From Sphingomonadaceae bacterium (GTDB taxonomy: Bacteria > Pseudomonadota > Alphaproteobacteria > Sphingomonadales > Sphingomonadaceae), in contig JASBUR010000051.1 in NCBI GenBank assembly GCA_030147805.1, positions 1 to 64,000 of the forward strand: 64,000 nt of DNA. Reading direction: 5' to 3'. Every line of letters begins with the position of its first letter. The first letter of the stretch is position 1. The translations under genes and the position numbers were made by a program. This document shows positions 20,817-29,558 of the stretch, one piece after another. The notes below the pieces were generated by a model. The model saw nothing but the letters and a program-made list of their open reading frames with translations, was not told the DNA's origin and ran no database searches.

Positions 20817-21083
20817 TCAGTTGACGCGTTCGTCGCGCAGCGCGTCGATCTCGCCGGCGAGCGTGCTGCCGCGATCGGTGGCGATGCGTTCGAGCACGCG
20901 GACGCGCGCCTCGAGCCGTTCGACGACCGCCGTTTGCTGCATCGCGCGCTCGGCAGCGCCGGAGGCGAGCAGGTCGAGCTGCTTTTCCTTCAGCTTCATC
21001 CACCGCTTGAGCATGTCGGCGGCGATGCCGAGCGTCATGGGCAGGCCGATGACGACGACGAAGAACAAGACCCAGCTCGGCAT
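20817..21083 (-). CDS. small membrane protein with C-terminal coiled coil (PspB-like array member 3)
   Basis: MPSWVLFFVVVIGLPMTLGIAADMLKRWMKLKEKQ ... VVERLEARVRVLERIATDRGSTLAGEIDALRDERVN. Confidence 0.7.
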   Translation of the reverse strand: MPSWVLFFVVVIGLPMTLGIAADMLKRWMKLKEKQLDLLASGAAERAMQQTAVVERLEARVRVLERIATDRGSTLAGEIDALRDERVN

Positions 21084-21094
21084 CTCGCAGCCCC

Positions 21095-21418
21095 TCAGTT
21101 GATCTTGCTGTCGCGCAGGCTCTCGATCTGGCGATCGAGTTGCGCGGTCTGGTCGGTGGCGATGCGCTCGAGGACGGCGGTGCGGTCCTTGAGGCTCGAC
21201 AGTTCGGCGCGCAGCTGGGCGTTTTCGGTGGCCAGCATGCGCAGGCGCTCGGTCGTCTCGGTCGACGCGACCGGGTGGACGGCCTTCCCCCAGCTGTTTT
21301 CGAGCGGGTAGCCATGCTTCACGCGCAGCCAGGTGGTGAACACCCAGCCGGCGATCGCGGCGAAGCCGACGAGCGCGAACACGGGCGCCATGGTCTCGAA
21401 GAAGGCGAGCTTGTCCAT
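21095..21418 (-). CDS. small membrane protein with C-terminal coiled coil (PspB-like array member 2)
   Basis: MDKLAFFETMAPVFALVGFAAIAGWVFTTWLRVKHGYPLENSWG ... LSSLKDRTAVLERIATDQTAQLDRQIESLRDSKIN. Confidence 0.7.
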   Translation of the reverse strand: MDKLAFFETMAPVFALVGFAAIAGWVFTTWLRVKHGYPLENSWGKAVHPVASTETTERLRMLATENAQLRAELSSLKDRTAVLERIATDQTAQLDRQIESLRDSKIN

Positions 21419-21444
21419 TTTCTGTCCCCTTTGCGTGCGCGCGC

Positions 21445-21741
21445 TCAGCGCAGCGCGTCGATTTCCCTGGCGACCCGGTCGGCCGGGTCGGTGGCGATCC
21501 GTTCGAGCACCGCGAGCCGCTCCTCGAGCCGCGTGACCTGGCCCTTGAGCCGATCGTTCTCGCTGGTCAGCAGCTCCATCTTGCGGCTCGTGCCGAGATC
21601 TTCCCGACTGTGCGTGCCGCCCCATTCGCCCTCTACCGGGTAGCCGTGACGGGCGCGGATCCAGTTGTTGATGAGCCAGCCGGCGGTCGAGATCGCGACG
21701 ATCGCGATGACGAAGAACGGTCCACCGAAATTGAATTCCAT
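21445..21741 (-). CDS. small membrane protein with C-terminal coiled coil (PspB-like array member 1)
   Basis: MEFNFGGPFFVIAIVAISTAGWLINNWIRARHGYPVEGEWGG ... VTRLEERLAVLERIATDPADRVAREIDALR; HGYP motif shared with member 2. Confidence 0.7.
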   Translation of the reverse strand: MEFNFGGPFFVIAIVAISTAGWLINNWIRARHGYPVEGEWGGTHSREDLGTSRKMELLTSENDRLKGQVTRLEERLAVLERIATDPADRVAREIDALR

Positions 21742-21763
21742 GACGATCCTCCCTCGGCGCCGA

Positions 21764-22144
21764 TCAGCGCAGGTTGTCGATCTCGCTCGCCAGGCGGCGG
21801 TTCGACGAGGTTACATAGCCTTCGATGTCACGCAGCCGGCGGTCGACGTCGCGGAAGCTCGAGTTGACGTCGCGGATGGTGCGCTGCGGCGCGATCCGGG
21901 CGTTCTGCCAGAACTTCTTGGTATCGGCGTCCTCGTCGTAGAGCGCGTAGGGCTTCTTCTCGGCGATCCAGGCGGCGATGAAGTAGCCGATCAGCAGGCT
22001 GCCGCCGCTGAACCAGATGCCGACCGCGGTCAGGATGCGGACGATGGTGACGTCGACCCCGGTGTAGTCGGCGATGCCGGCGCACACGCCCAGGAACTTG
22101 GAGTTGCGCTTGTCGAGGTAGAAGCTAGTGCGACGCGCGGACAT
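21764..22144 (-). CDS. pspC: phage shock protein C
   Basis: FYLDKRNSKFLGVCAGIADYTGVDVTIVRILTAVGIWFSGGSLLIGYFIAAWI PspC domain; C-terminal extension DVDRRLRDIEGYVTSSNRRLASEIDNLR. Confidence 0.93.
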   Translation of the reverse strand: MSARRTSFYLDKRNSKFLGVCAGIADYTGVDVTIVRILTAVGIWFSGGSLLIGYFIAAWIAEKKPYALYDEDADTKKFWQNARIAPQRTIRDVNSSFRDVDRRLRDIEGYVTSSNRRLASEIDNLR

Positions 22145-22406
22145 GGGGCAGCTCCTTGATGTCAGCTGAGTGGTCCTGGATGCTGGCTTCGCGCCAGCGG
22201 GGGTTCTCGGCGGTCATGATGCGTTCGATCGAATGCAGCCGATCGTCGAGCCGGCGGGCGGTCTCGTGGAGGTTGTCGAGCAGCTGCTCGTCCTCCATCG
22301 ACAGGCCCCGCGAGCGCTTCCACTGCGTGGTGTAGTGGAAGATCAGCCACGGCAGTCCGATGAACAGCATGCCGCAGATGGCGATGGGGACGAGGACGTC
22401 TTCCAT
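22125..22406 (-). CDS. pspB: phage shock protein B
   Basis: VPIAICGMLFIGLPWLIFHYTTQWKRSRGLSMEDEQLLDNLHETARRLDDRLHSIERIM. Confidence 0.88.
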   Translation of the reverse strand: MEDVLVPIAICGMLFIGLPWLIFHYTTQWKRSRGLSMEDEQLLDNLHETARRLDDRLHSIERIMTAENPRWREASIQDHSADIKELPHVRASH

Positions 22407-23080
22407 TACTCGGCTGCCTTCTGCTGGGCGACGCGGTTCTTGAGCTCCTCGAACTCGGCGTCGACGGCGTCGCCGGTGCGCAGCTCGGCGAACTCATCCT
22501 CGAGCGTACGGGTCTTGCCCAGCTCGAACACCTCGGCGCGGCCCTCGGCGAGATCGACGCGGCGTTCGAGGATCTCGAACTTGGCGAAGGCCTCGTCGAC
22601 GCGCGGACCGGCGTAGATGTTGCGCATCTTGGCGCGGTTGGTCGCGGTCTCGAGCCGCGACAGCACCGCGTTCTGGCGGCCGCGCGCCTCGCGCAGCTTT
22701 GCCTCGAGCTTCTGGATGTCGGCTTCGTGATGCATCAGCGCTTCGTCGAGCGCGCTGATCTCGCCCTGCATCTGCTGCGCCATCGAGCCGAGCTTGGCCT
22801 TCTCGACGAGCGCCGCCTTGGCGAGATCCTCGCGGCCCTTCGACAGCGCCAGCTCGGCCTTCTCGGCCCAGTTCGCCTGCGCGACTTCGATCTTGGCGAT
22901 CGTGCGGCGCATTTCCTTCTGGTCGGCGATGGTGCGGGCGGCCGAGGCGCGAACCTCTACCAGCGTCTCTTCCATCTCCATGATGATCATGCGGATCATC
23001 TTCGCCGGGTCCTCGGCGCGATCGAGCAGATCGGTGACGTTGGCGGCGATGATGTCTCGGGTACGCGAGAAAATGCCCAT
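22406..23080 (-). CDS. pspA: phage shock protein A
   Basis: MGIFSRTRDIIAANVTDLLDRAEDPAKMIRMIIMEMEETLVEVRASAARTIADQKEM. Confidence 0.95.
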   Translation of the reverse strand: MGIFSRTRDIIAANVTDLLDRAEDPAKMIRMIIMEMEETLVEVRASAARTIADQKEMRRTIAKIEVAQANWAEKAELALSKGREDLAKAALVEKAKLGSMAQQMQGEISALDEALMHHEADIQKLEAKLREARGRQNAVLSRLETATNRAKMRNIYAGPRVDEAFAKFEILERRVDLAEGRAEVFELGKTRTLEDEFAELRTGDAVDAEFEELKNRVAQQKAAE

Positions 23081-23151
23081 GTGACGAATACTCCTTGGAA
23101 AAAGGGGTGGCCCGGGCGGGGGAGGGGGATCCGCCCGGGCCTGTGGCCGGC

Positions 23152-23316
23152 TTAGGACTGGAGGGGTGAAGCCGGCTGTTCGTTCGAGGCCGTCTGGACC
23201 GGGTCGGGCGAGGGGGCCGGACCGGCAGCGGCGAGCAGGCAGGTGATGCCGAACAATGCCGCGCCGAGACCGCCCACGACAATCCGCTTCAGGTCTTCAT
23301 TCGAGTGCGCGAACAT
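23152..23316 (-). CDS. 54-aa small membrane protein leading the psp operon
   Basis: MFAHSNEDLKRIVVGGLGAALFGITCLLAAAGPAPSPDPVQTASNEQPASPLQS; lies between the sigma-54 promoter and pspA. Confidence 0.6.
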   Translation of the reverse strand: MFAHSNEDLKRIVVGGLGAALFGITCLLAAAGPAPSPDPVQTASNEQPASPLQS

Positions 23317-23382
23317 TTCGTGTCTCCCGTACTGCGCTTCGTTTTCTTGGCGGCGGGACCTTCCCGCTGCCACGCCAACAGC

Positions 23383-23401
23383 TTTGCAACCGGCGTGCCA
23401 A
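23383..23401 (-). promoter_or_regulatory. sigma-54 (RpoN) promoter of the psp operon
   Basis: Minus strand reads TTGGCACGCCGGTTGCAAA, exact match to TGGCACG-N4-TTGCW, divergent from the pspF-like gene. Confidence 0.9.
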
Positions 23402-23523
23402 ATTCCACGAGATGCATAATATCTAAGTATATCAAATGGATGTCCTTCCATCGAGAGGCTCGGCGGTGAACGCGGTATGAATGACAATTGCCAAGGGTTG
23501 GTGAAATCCGCTAATTCTTGGCG

Positions 23524-24579
<1,056 letters not shown>

Positions 24580-24672
24580 CCGGGGCGGGACGACCGCGCG
24601 TCTCGGCGAGCCGCGCGACCATTCGCCGGCTGACGCGTTTGCCTGGGTGAACCCTCAATTCAGGAGATCCCC

Positions 24673-25296
24673 ATGGCCGTTACCCTGCCACCGCTCCCTT
24701 TCGCCTATGACGCGCTCGCGCCGCACATGTCGGCGCGGACGCTCGAATTCCATCATGACAAGCACCACAAGGCCTATGTCGACAAGACCAACAAGCTGAT
24801 CGCCGGCACCGACCTCGAGCAGGCCGATCTCGCGACGATCGTGCGGCGCGCCAAGGAGCGCGGCGATCAGAAGCTCTTCAATCAGGCCGGCCAGGCCTGG
24901 AACCATGACTTCCTCTGGCAGTCGCTGCGCCCCGCGGGCGGCGCCGGGCCGTCGGGCGACCTCGCCGAGCGCCTCGAGCGCGATTTCGACGGCGTCGACG
25001 GTTTTGCCGACGCCTTCAAGAAGGAGGCGGTCGGGCATTTCGCCAGCGGCTGGGCCTGGCTCGTGCTCGGCGACGACCGGCTCGAGGTCATCTCGACGCA
25101 CGACGCCGACAGCGCGCTCGTCCACGCCGGCAAGACGCCGCTGCTCGTGCTCGATCTTTGGGAGCACGCCTATTATCTCGACTATCAGAACGAGCGGCCG
25201 AAGTTCGTCGACGCGTATCTCGCCGACCTGATCAACTGGGAATTCGCGGCGGCAAACCTCACTGCGGCGCGCGAAGGCAAGCGTCAGGCAGCCTAG
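24673..25296 (+). CDS. sodB: superoxide dismutase (Fe/Mn)
   Basis: LPPLPFAYDALAPHMSARTLEFHHDKHHKAYVDKTN, DLWEHAYYLDYQNERPKFVDAYL. Confidence 0.95.
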   Translation: MAVTLPPLPFAYDALAPHMSARTLEFHHDKHHKAYVDKTNKLIAGTDLEQADLATIVRRAKERGDQKLFNQAGQAWNHDFLWQSLRPAGGAGPSGDLAERLERDFDGVDGFADAFKKEAVGHFASGWAWLVLGDDRLEVISTHDADSALVHAGKTPLLVLDLWEHAYYLDYQNERPKFVDAYLADLINWEFAAANLTAAREGKRQAA

Positions 25297-25364
25297 CCCA
25301 TTGCCTCTTGCCGCAAGATGACGGGGCGCTAGTCATAGCGGATCAGCAGACGCTATCCGGAGAC

Positions 25365-26873
25365 ATGATGCGCCCCCTCTTTCTGGCGATGCTTGCCGGC
25401 CTCGCCGCCACGCCCGCCGCTGCCGCCGTCCTGCCTGCCACCGTCGCGGCGCTGGCCCCCGCCTCCGGCACGCTGGTGCTGCCGCTGTCGAAGGCCGGCG
25501 ATCTCGCCGCGGTCGGCGCGTCGCTCGACCCCGCCGCGCGCGACGCGGTCGCGCGGGCGCTCGCCGCCGCTGCATTCGACTACAAGGCCCGGAGCAGCCT
25601 CTCGCTGCGCGGCATCGGTCCCTACGACCGGCTGCTCGTCATCGGGCTCGGCGCCACGGCGCCGACCGCCGTCGACCTGCGGACGCTTGGCGGCATCGCC
25701 GCGCGCGAAGCCGGCAAGGACAAGGCGGTCGCGCTCGTGGCGACCCAATTGCCCGCCGGTGCCGCCGCCGACGTCGCCCTCGGCTATCGCCTCGGCAGCT
25801 ACAGCTTCGACGTCTACAAGAAGCCCGAAAGGCCGGTGACGCGCGCGCCGCTGACCGTCGTCGGCGGCGGCGATCCGGACGCGGCCGCGGCGCTCGCCGA
25901 TGCCGTCGTCTTCGCGCGCGACCTCGTCGCCGAGCCCGCCAACATCGTCTACCCCGAGAGCTTCGTCGACCGCACCCGCGCCGCCTTCGCCGGGGTCGCC
26001 GGGGTGCGCATCGAGGTGCTCGACGTGGCGGCGATGGAGAAACTCGGCATGGGGGCGATCCTCAGCGTCGGCAAGGGCAGCGTCCACCCGCCGCGCCTGC
26101 TGGTCGTCGAATATAAGGGCGCCGGCGCGCCGGCGAGACCGATCGTGCTGCCGGGCAAGGGCATCACCTTCGATTCGGGCGGCATTTCGCTCAAGGGCGG
26201 CAACGGCATGTGGCGGATGAAGAACGACATGGCGGGTGCCGCCGCGGTCGTCGGCAGCGTGCTGGCGCTCGCGAGGGGGCGTGCGCCGGTCAACGTCGTC
26301 GCCATCGCCGCGCTGGCCGAGAACATGCCCGACGGCGGCGCGTCGCGCCCCGGCGACGTGGTACGCGCGATGAACGGCAAGACGATCGAGATCATCAGCA
26401 CCGACGCCGAGGGGCGCCTCGTCCTCGCCGACGCGCTCGCCTATGCCGAGAAGCGCTACGACCCGGCAGCGATCGTCGACGTGGCGACGCTGACCGGCGC
26501 CGTCGGCGGCGCGCTCGGCAACGAATATGCCGGGCTGTTCAGCCGCCACGACGCGCTCGCCGAGCAGCTGCTCGCCGCCGGCAGGGCGACGGGCGAGGAG
26601 CTGTGGCGCCTGCCGCTGCATGCCAATCATCTCGAGGACATCAAGTCGGACTATGCGGACATCCGCAATTCGACCGAGGGCAACCAGCCCGGCGCCAGCC
26701 ACGGGGCCGCCTTCATCGGCCATTTCGCCGATGCCGCGACGCCGTGGGCGCATCTCGACATCGCCGCCACGGCGCTGTCGTCCGAGGCGACGCCCACCGT
26801 GCCGAAGGGCGCGGTGGGCTACGGCGTGCAGCTGCTCGACCGGTTCGTCCGCGATTTCAAGGCGGTGAACTGA
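25365..26873 (+). CDS. leucyl aminopeptidase, M17 family, with predicted signal peptide
   Basis: MMRPLFLAMLAGLAATPAAAAVLP signal peptide; GKGITFDSGGISLKGG, NTDAEGRL-type motif (STDAEGRLVLADALAYA). Confidence 0.92.
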   Translation: MMRPLFLAMLAGLAATPAAAAVLPATVAALAPASGTLVLPLSKAGDLAAVGASLDPAARDAVARALAAAAFDYKARSSLSLRGIGPYDRLLVIGLGATAPTAVDLRTLGGIAAREAGKDKAVALVATQLPAGAAADVALGYRLGSYSFDVYKKPERPVTRAPLTVVGGGDPDAAAALADAVVFARDLVAEPANIVYPESFVDRTRAAFAGVAGVRIEVLDVAAMEKLGMGAILSVGKGSVHPPRLLVVEYKGAGAPARPIVLPGKGITFDSGGISLKGGNGMWRMKNDMAGAAAVVGSVLALARGRAPVNVVAIAALAENMPDGGASRPGDVVRAMNGKTIEIISTDAEGRLVLADALAYAEKRYDPAAIVDVATLTGAVGGALGNEYAGLFSRHDALAEQLLAAGRATGEELWRLPLHANHLEDIKSDYADIRNSTEGNQPGASHGAAFIGHFADAATPWAHLDIAATALSSEATPTVPKGAVGYGVQLLDRFVRDFKAVN

Positions 26874-26972
26874 CGGCGCTTGCGCGAGCTCGACAGGCAT
26901 TGGCGGCAATCAGGGCGTGACATGACGCGGCCGGCGTGTATTATGTCTATACAACAGTTACGGAAACGAACG

Positions 26973-27746
26973 ATGCGCCTCGCCCTGTTGACTGCCGCTT
27001 TCGCGCCCGCGCTTGCCGCCGCTCCCGCCCATGCCGACGCGCTGCTCGACCAGGCGCTGGCGAACGGCGGCGCCTACAACAGTGCCGATTGGGCCTATGT
27101 ATCGACGATGCAGGTCTGGGCGGGCGGCTCGACGGTGGTCGGCGACGCGATCGACCGCGCCAAGACTGGCCAGCGCGCACGACCGCCGCTGCGCGAGCAG
27201 AAGGTCACCAGCGTCGACCCGTCGAAGCCGGCCGGGCAGCGCGAGCAGGTGGTCTACCAGAAGGACAGCAAACAGGTCGTCGTCGACACCGACGAGGACG
27301 ACGATCTACCGGCCTATGGCGAGATGAGCCAGCTGATCCAGGGGACTCCTGCCAAGGTCGGCGAGACCGTCGCGACCGCCACCTACCGCTTCAACGTCGA
27401 TCCCAAGCAGGTCCGCAAGATCGGCGGCGCCGACCTCGACATCGATTCGAGCGATCCGCTGCCGCCGCTCGCCGGCACCGCGATCGTCCAGAAGACCGGC
27501 GCGGGCGCCCCCTATGTCCGCAGCATCGTGGTCGCGCTGCCGACGCACGACGGCAAGGGCCGCGGCAACGCCGCCGGCAAGGTCAAGCAGCTGTCCTTCG
27601 GCTTCCGCTTCGCCCCCGAGCCGACGAAGGGCGTGAAGCTGCTGCAGGCGTTCGGCATGGACTCGAGCCTGCAGGGGCTCGGGCTGGTCACCGTCGACTT
27701 CTCGGTGCTCAACAAGGTGAGCGGCTACCGCTTCGTCGGCAAATAG
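26973..27746 (+). CDS. secreted hypothetical protein
   Basis: MRLALLTAAFAPALAAAPAHADALLDQALANGGAYNSADWAYVSTMQ signal peptide plus mature region; no family recognised. Confidence 0.7.
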   Translation: MRLALLTAAFAPALAAAPAHADALLDQALANGGAYNSADWAYVSTMQVWAGGSTVVGDAIDRAKTGQRARPPLREQKVTSVDPSKPAGQREQVVYQKDSKQVVVDTDEDDDLPAYGEMSQLIQGTPAKVGETVATATYRFNVDPKQVRKIGGADLDIDSSDPLPPLAGTAIVQKTGAGAPYVRSIVVALPTHDGKGRGNAAGKVKQLSFGFRFAPEPTKGVKLLQAFGMDSSLQGLGLVTVDFSVLNKVSGYRFVGK

Positions 27747-27975
27747 CCGCTCCGGCCCGGGAGGAGAAGCGCCAGGCAGCGCCGCCCTTTTCGGCCGTGG
27801 CGATCGAATCGCCGTCGTGGCGGCCGCGTTCGTGAAACGTCCGGTCCCATCCAGCTTGTTTTAGCATTGATTGTTGTTTTATGAAGGATGGAGGCGGAGC
27901 GGCTCCCTCGAGAGAGCCGCCTGCCCGCGTCGGTGCGCCCGGGATCGTGCCGCCAATCGTCCTGGGGAGACGTCA

Positions 27976-28881
27976 ATGCCGTTGCTTTCGATCTTCATGT
28001 CGCACCTCGACCATGTCCTTGAGGGACGCAACGCGCGCCTGATCGAGATCGCGCGCATTGCCGAAGCAGCGGGCGCCGACCAGGCGGTGTTCAGCGAGCA
28101 TGTCGCTTTGGCCAAGGTGATCGCCGGCGAAGGCGAAGCGGCGATTTTTCCCTTTCCCAGCGACGAGAATTATCCCGAGCCGATGGTGTCGCTCGCGGCG
28201 ATCGCCGGGGCCACGACGCGGCTGCGCCTCGCGACGGGCATTCTCATCGCACCGCTACGCCCGGCGATCCTGCTCGCCAAGCAGGTGGCGACGCTCGACA
28301 ATATCAGCGACGGCCGGCTCGACCTCGGCATCGGCGCCGGCTGGCACGTCCCCGAGTTGAGCGCGGTCGGAATCGATCCCGAGAGGAAGCTCGCGGTGAT
28401 GGAGGAAATCCTCGTCGCCTGCCGGCAACTGTGGACCGGCGAGCCGGCGAGCTTCCACGGGGCGCATGTCAATTTCGACAACCTCATGTGCGTGCCGACG
28501 CCGCTGTCGGGCGCGGCGCTGCCGGTGTGGCTCGCCGGCCCGCCGACCGCCAAGAGCGCCGACCGCATCGCCCGCATGGGCAATGGCTGGCTGCCGTTCG
28601 GCAACGTCGGCCCCGACGACCTGAAGCGCGGCGGCGATCATCTGCGCGAGGCGGAGCGGCGCCATGGTTTGCCAACGGGCTCGCTTGGCATTCGCGCCGA
28701 ACTGCAGACGCACGAAGGCGCGACGCTCGGGGCGAAGCTCGACTCCGCCTTCACGTTCGTGCCGTCGATTCTCGCGGCCGGCGTCACGCATCTGCAGCTG
28801 CCGATCTGGCGCTATGTGAAGCGCCTCGATGACGTCGGCCCGCTCGTCGAGACCGTGCGCCAGCGGCTCGACGCGCTGTGA
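27976..28881 (+). CDS. LLM class (luciferase-like) flavin/F420-dependent oxidoreductase
   Basis: LEGRNARLIEIARIAEAAGADQAVFSEHVAL, ATLDNISDGRLDLGIGAGWHVPELSAVGID. Confidence 0.88.
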   Translation: MPLLSIFMSHLDHVLEGRNARLIEIARIAEAAGADQAVFSEHVALAKVIAGEGEAAIFPFPSDENYPEPMVSLAAIAGATTRLRLATGILIAPLRPAILLAKQVATLDNISDGRLDLGIGAGWHVPELSAVGIDPERKLAVMEEILVACRQLWTGEPASFHGAHVNFDNLMCVPTPLSGAALPVWLAGPPTAKSADRIARMGNGWLPFGNVGPDDLKRGGDHLREAERRHGLPTGSLGIRAELQTHEGATLGAKLDSAFTFVPSILAAGVTHLQLPIWRYVKRLDDVGPLVETVRQRLDAL

Positions 28882-29558
28882 GCGCGCGGCCGACGCTCGC
28901 CATCGTCGGCGGCACCGGCGCGCTCGGATCGGGGCTGGCGCTGCGCTGGGCGGCGGCGGGCTACCGCGTCGTCATCGGCTCGCGCGACACGGCGAAGGGC
29001 GCCGCGGTGAGCGCCGAGCTCGAGGCGACGCTGGCGGCGCGCGGCAGCGATGCCCGCCTCGAGGCGCTCGACAATCGGGCGGCGGCGGCGGCCGGCGACA
29101 TCGTCGTCCTCGCCGTCGCCTTCAGCCATCAGCGCGCGACGCTCGAGGCGATCCGCGCCGAACTGGTCGGCAAGATCCTCGTCGACGTCACCGTGCCGCT
29201 GGTGCCGCCCAAGGTGATGCGCGTGCAGCTGCCGCCCGAAGGCTCGGCCGGGCAGATCGCGCAGGCGCTGCTCGGCGAGCCGACGCGGGTCGTTTCGGCC
29301 TTCCAGAACGTCGCCGCGACGCACCTACAGGGCGAGGGGCCGGTGCCCTGCGACGTGCTGGTCTGCGGCGACGATCGCGACGCGCGGCAACAGGTGATCG
29401 GGCTCGTCGAGGCGGCCGGCGCGCGCGGCCTGCACGGCGGCGGCATCGCCAACGCCGCCGCGGCGGAGGCGATGACCTCGGTGCTGATCTTCCTCAACAA
29501 ACATTATGGTGGCCATTCGGGGATCCGTATCAGCGGGCTCGACGACGCTCATGACTGA
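28878..29558 (+). CDS. npdG: NADPH-dependent F420 reductase (F420:NADP oxidoreductase)
   Basis: LAIVGGTGALGSGLALRWAAAGYRVVIGSRD, VDVTVPLVPPKVMRVQLPPEGSAGQIAQALLG; GTG start overlapping upstream stop. Confidence 0.88.
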   Translation: MSARPTLAIVGGTGALGSGLALRWAAAGYRVVIGSRDTAKGAAVSAELEATLAARGSDARLEALDNRAAAAAGDIVVLAVAFSHQRATLEAIRAELVGKILVDVTVPLVPPKVMRVQLPPEGSAGQIAQALLGEPTRVVSAFQNVAATHLQGEGPVPCDVLVCGDDRDARQQVIGLVEAAGARGLHGGGIANAAAAEAMTSVLIFLNKHYGGHSGIRISGLDDAHD

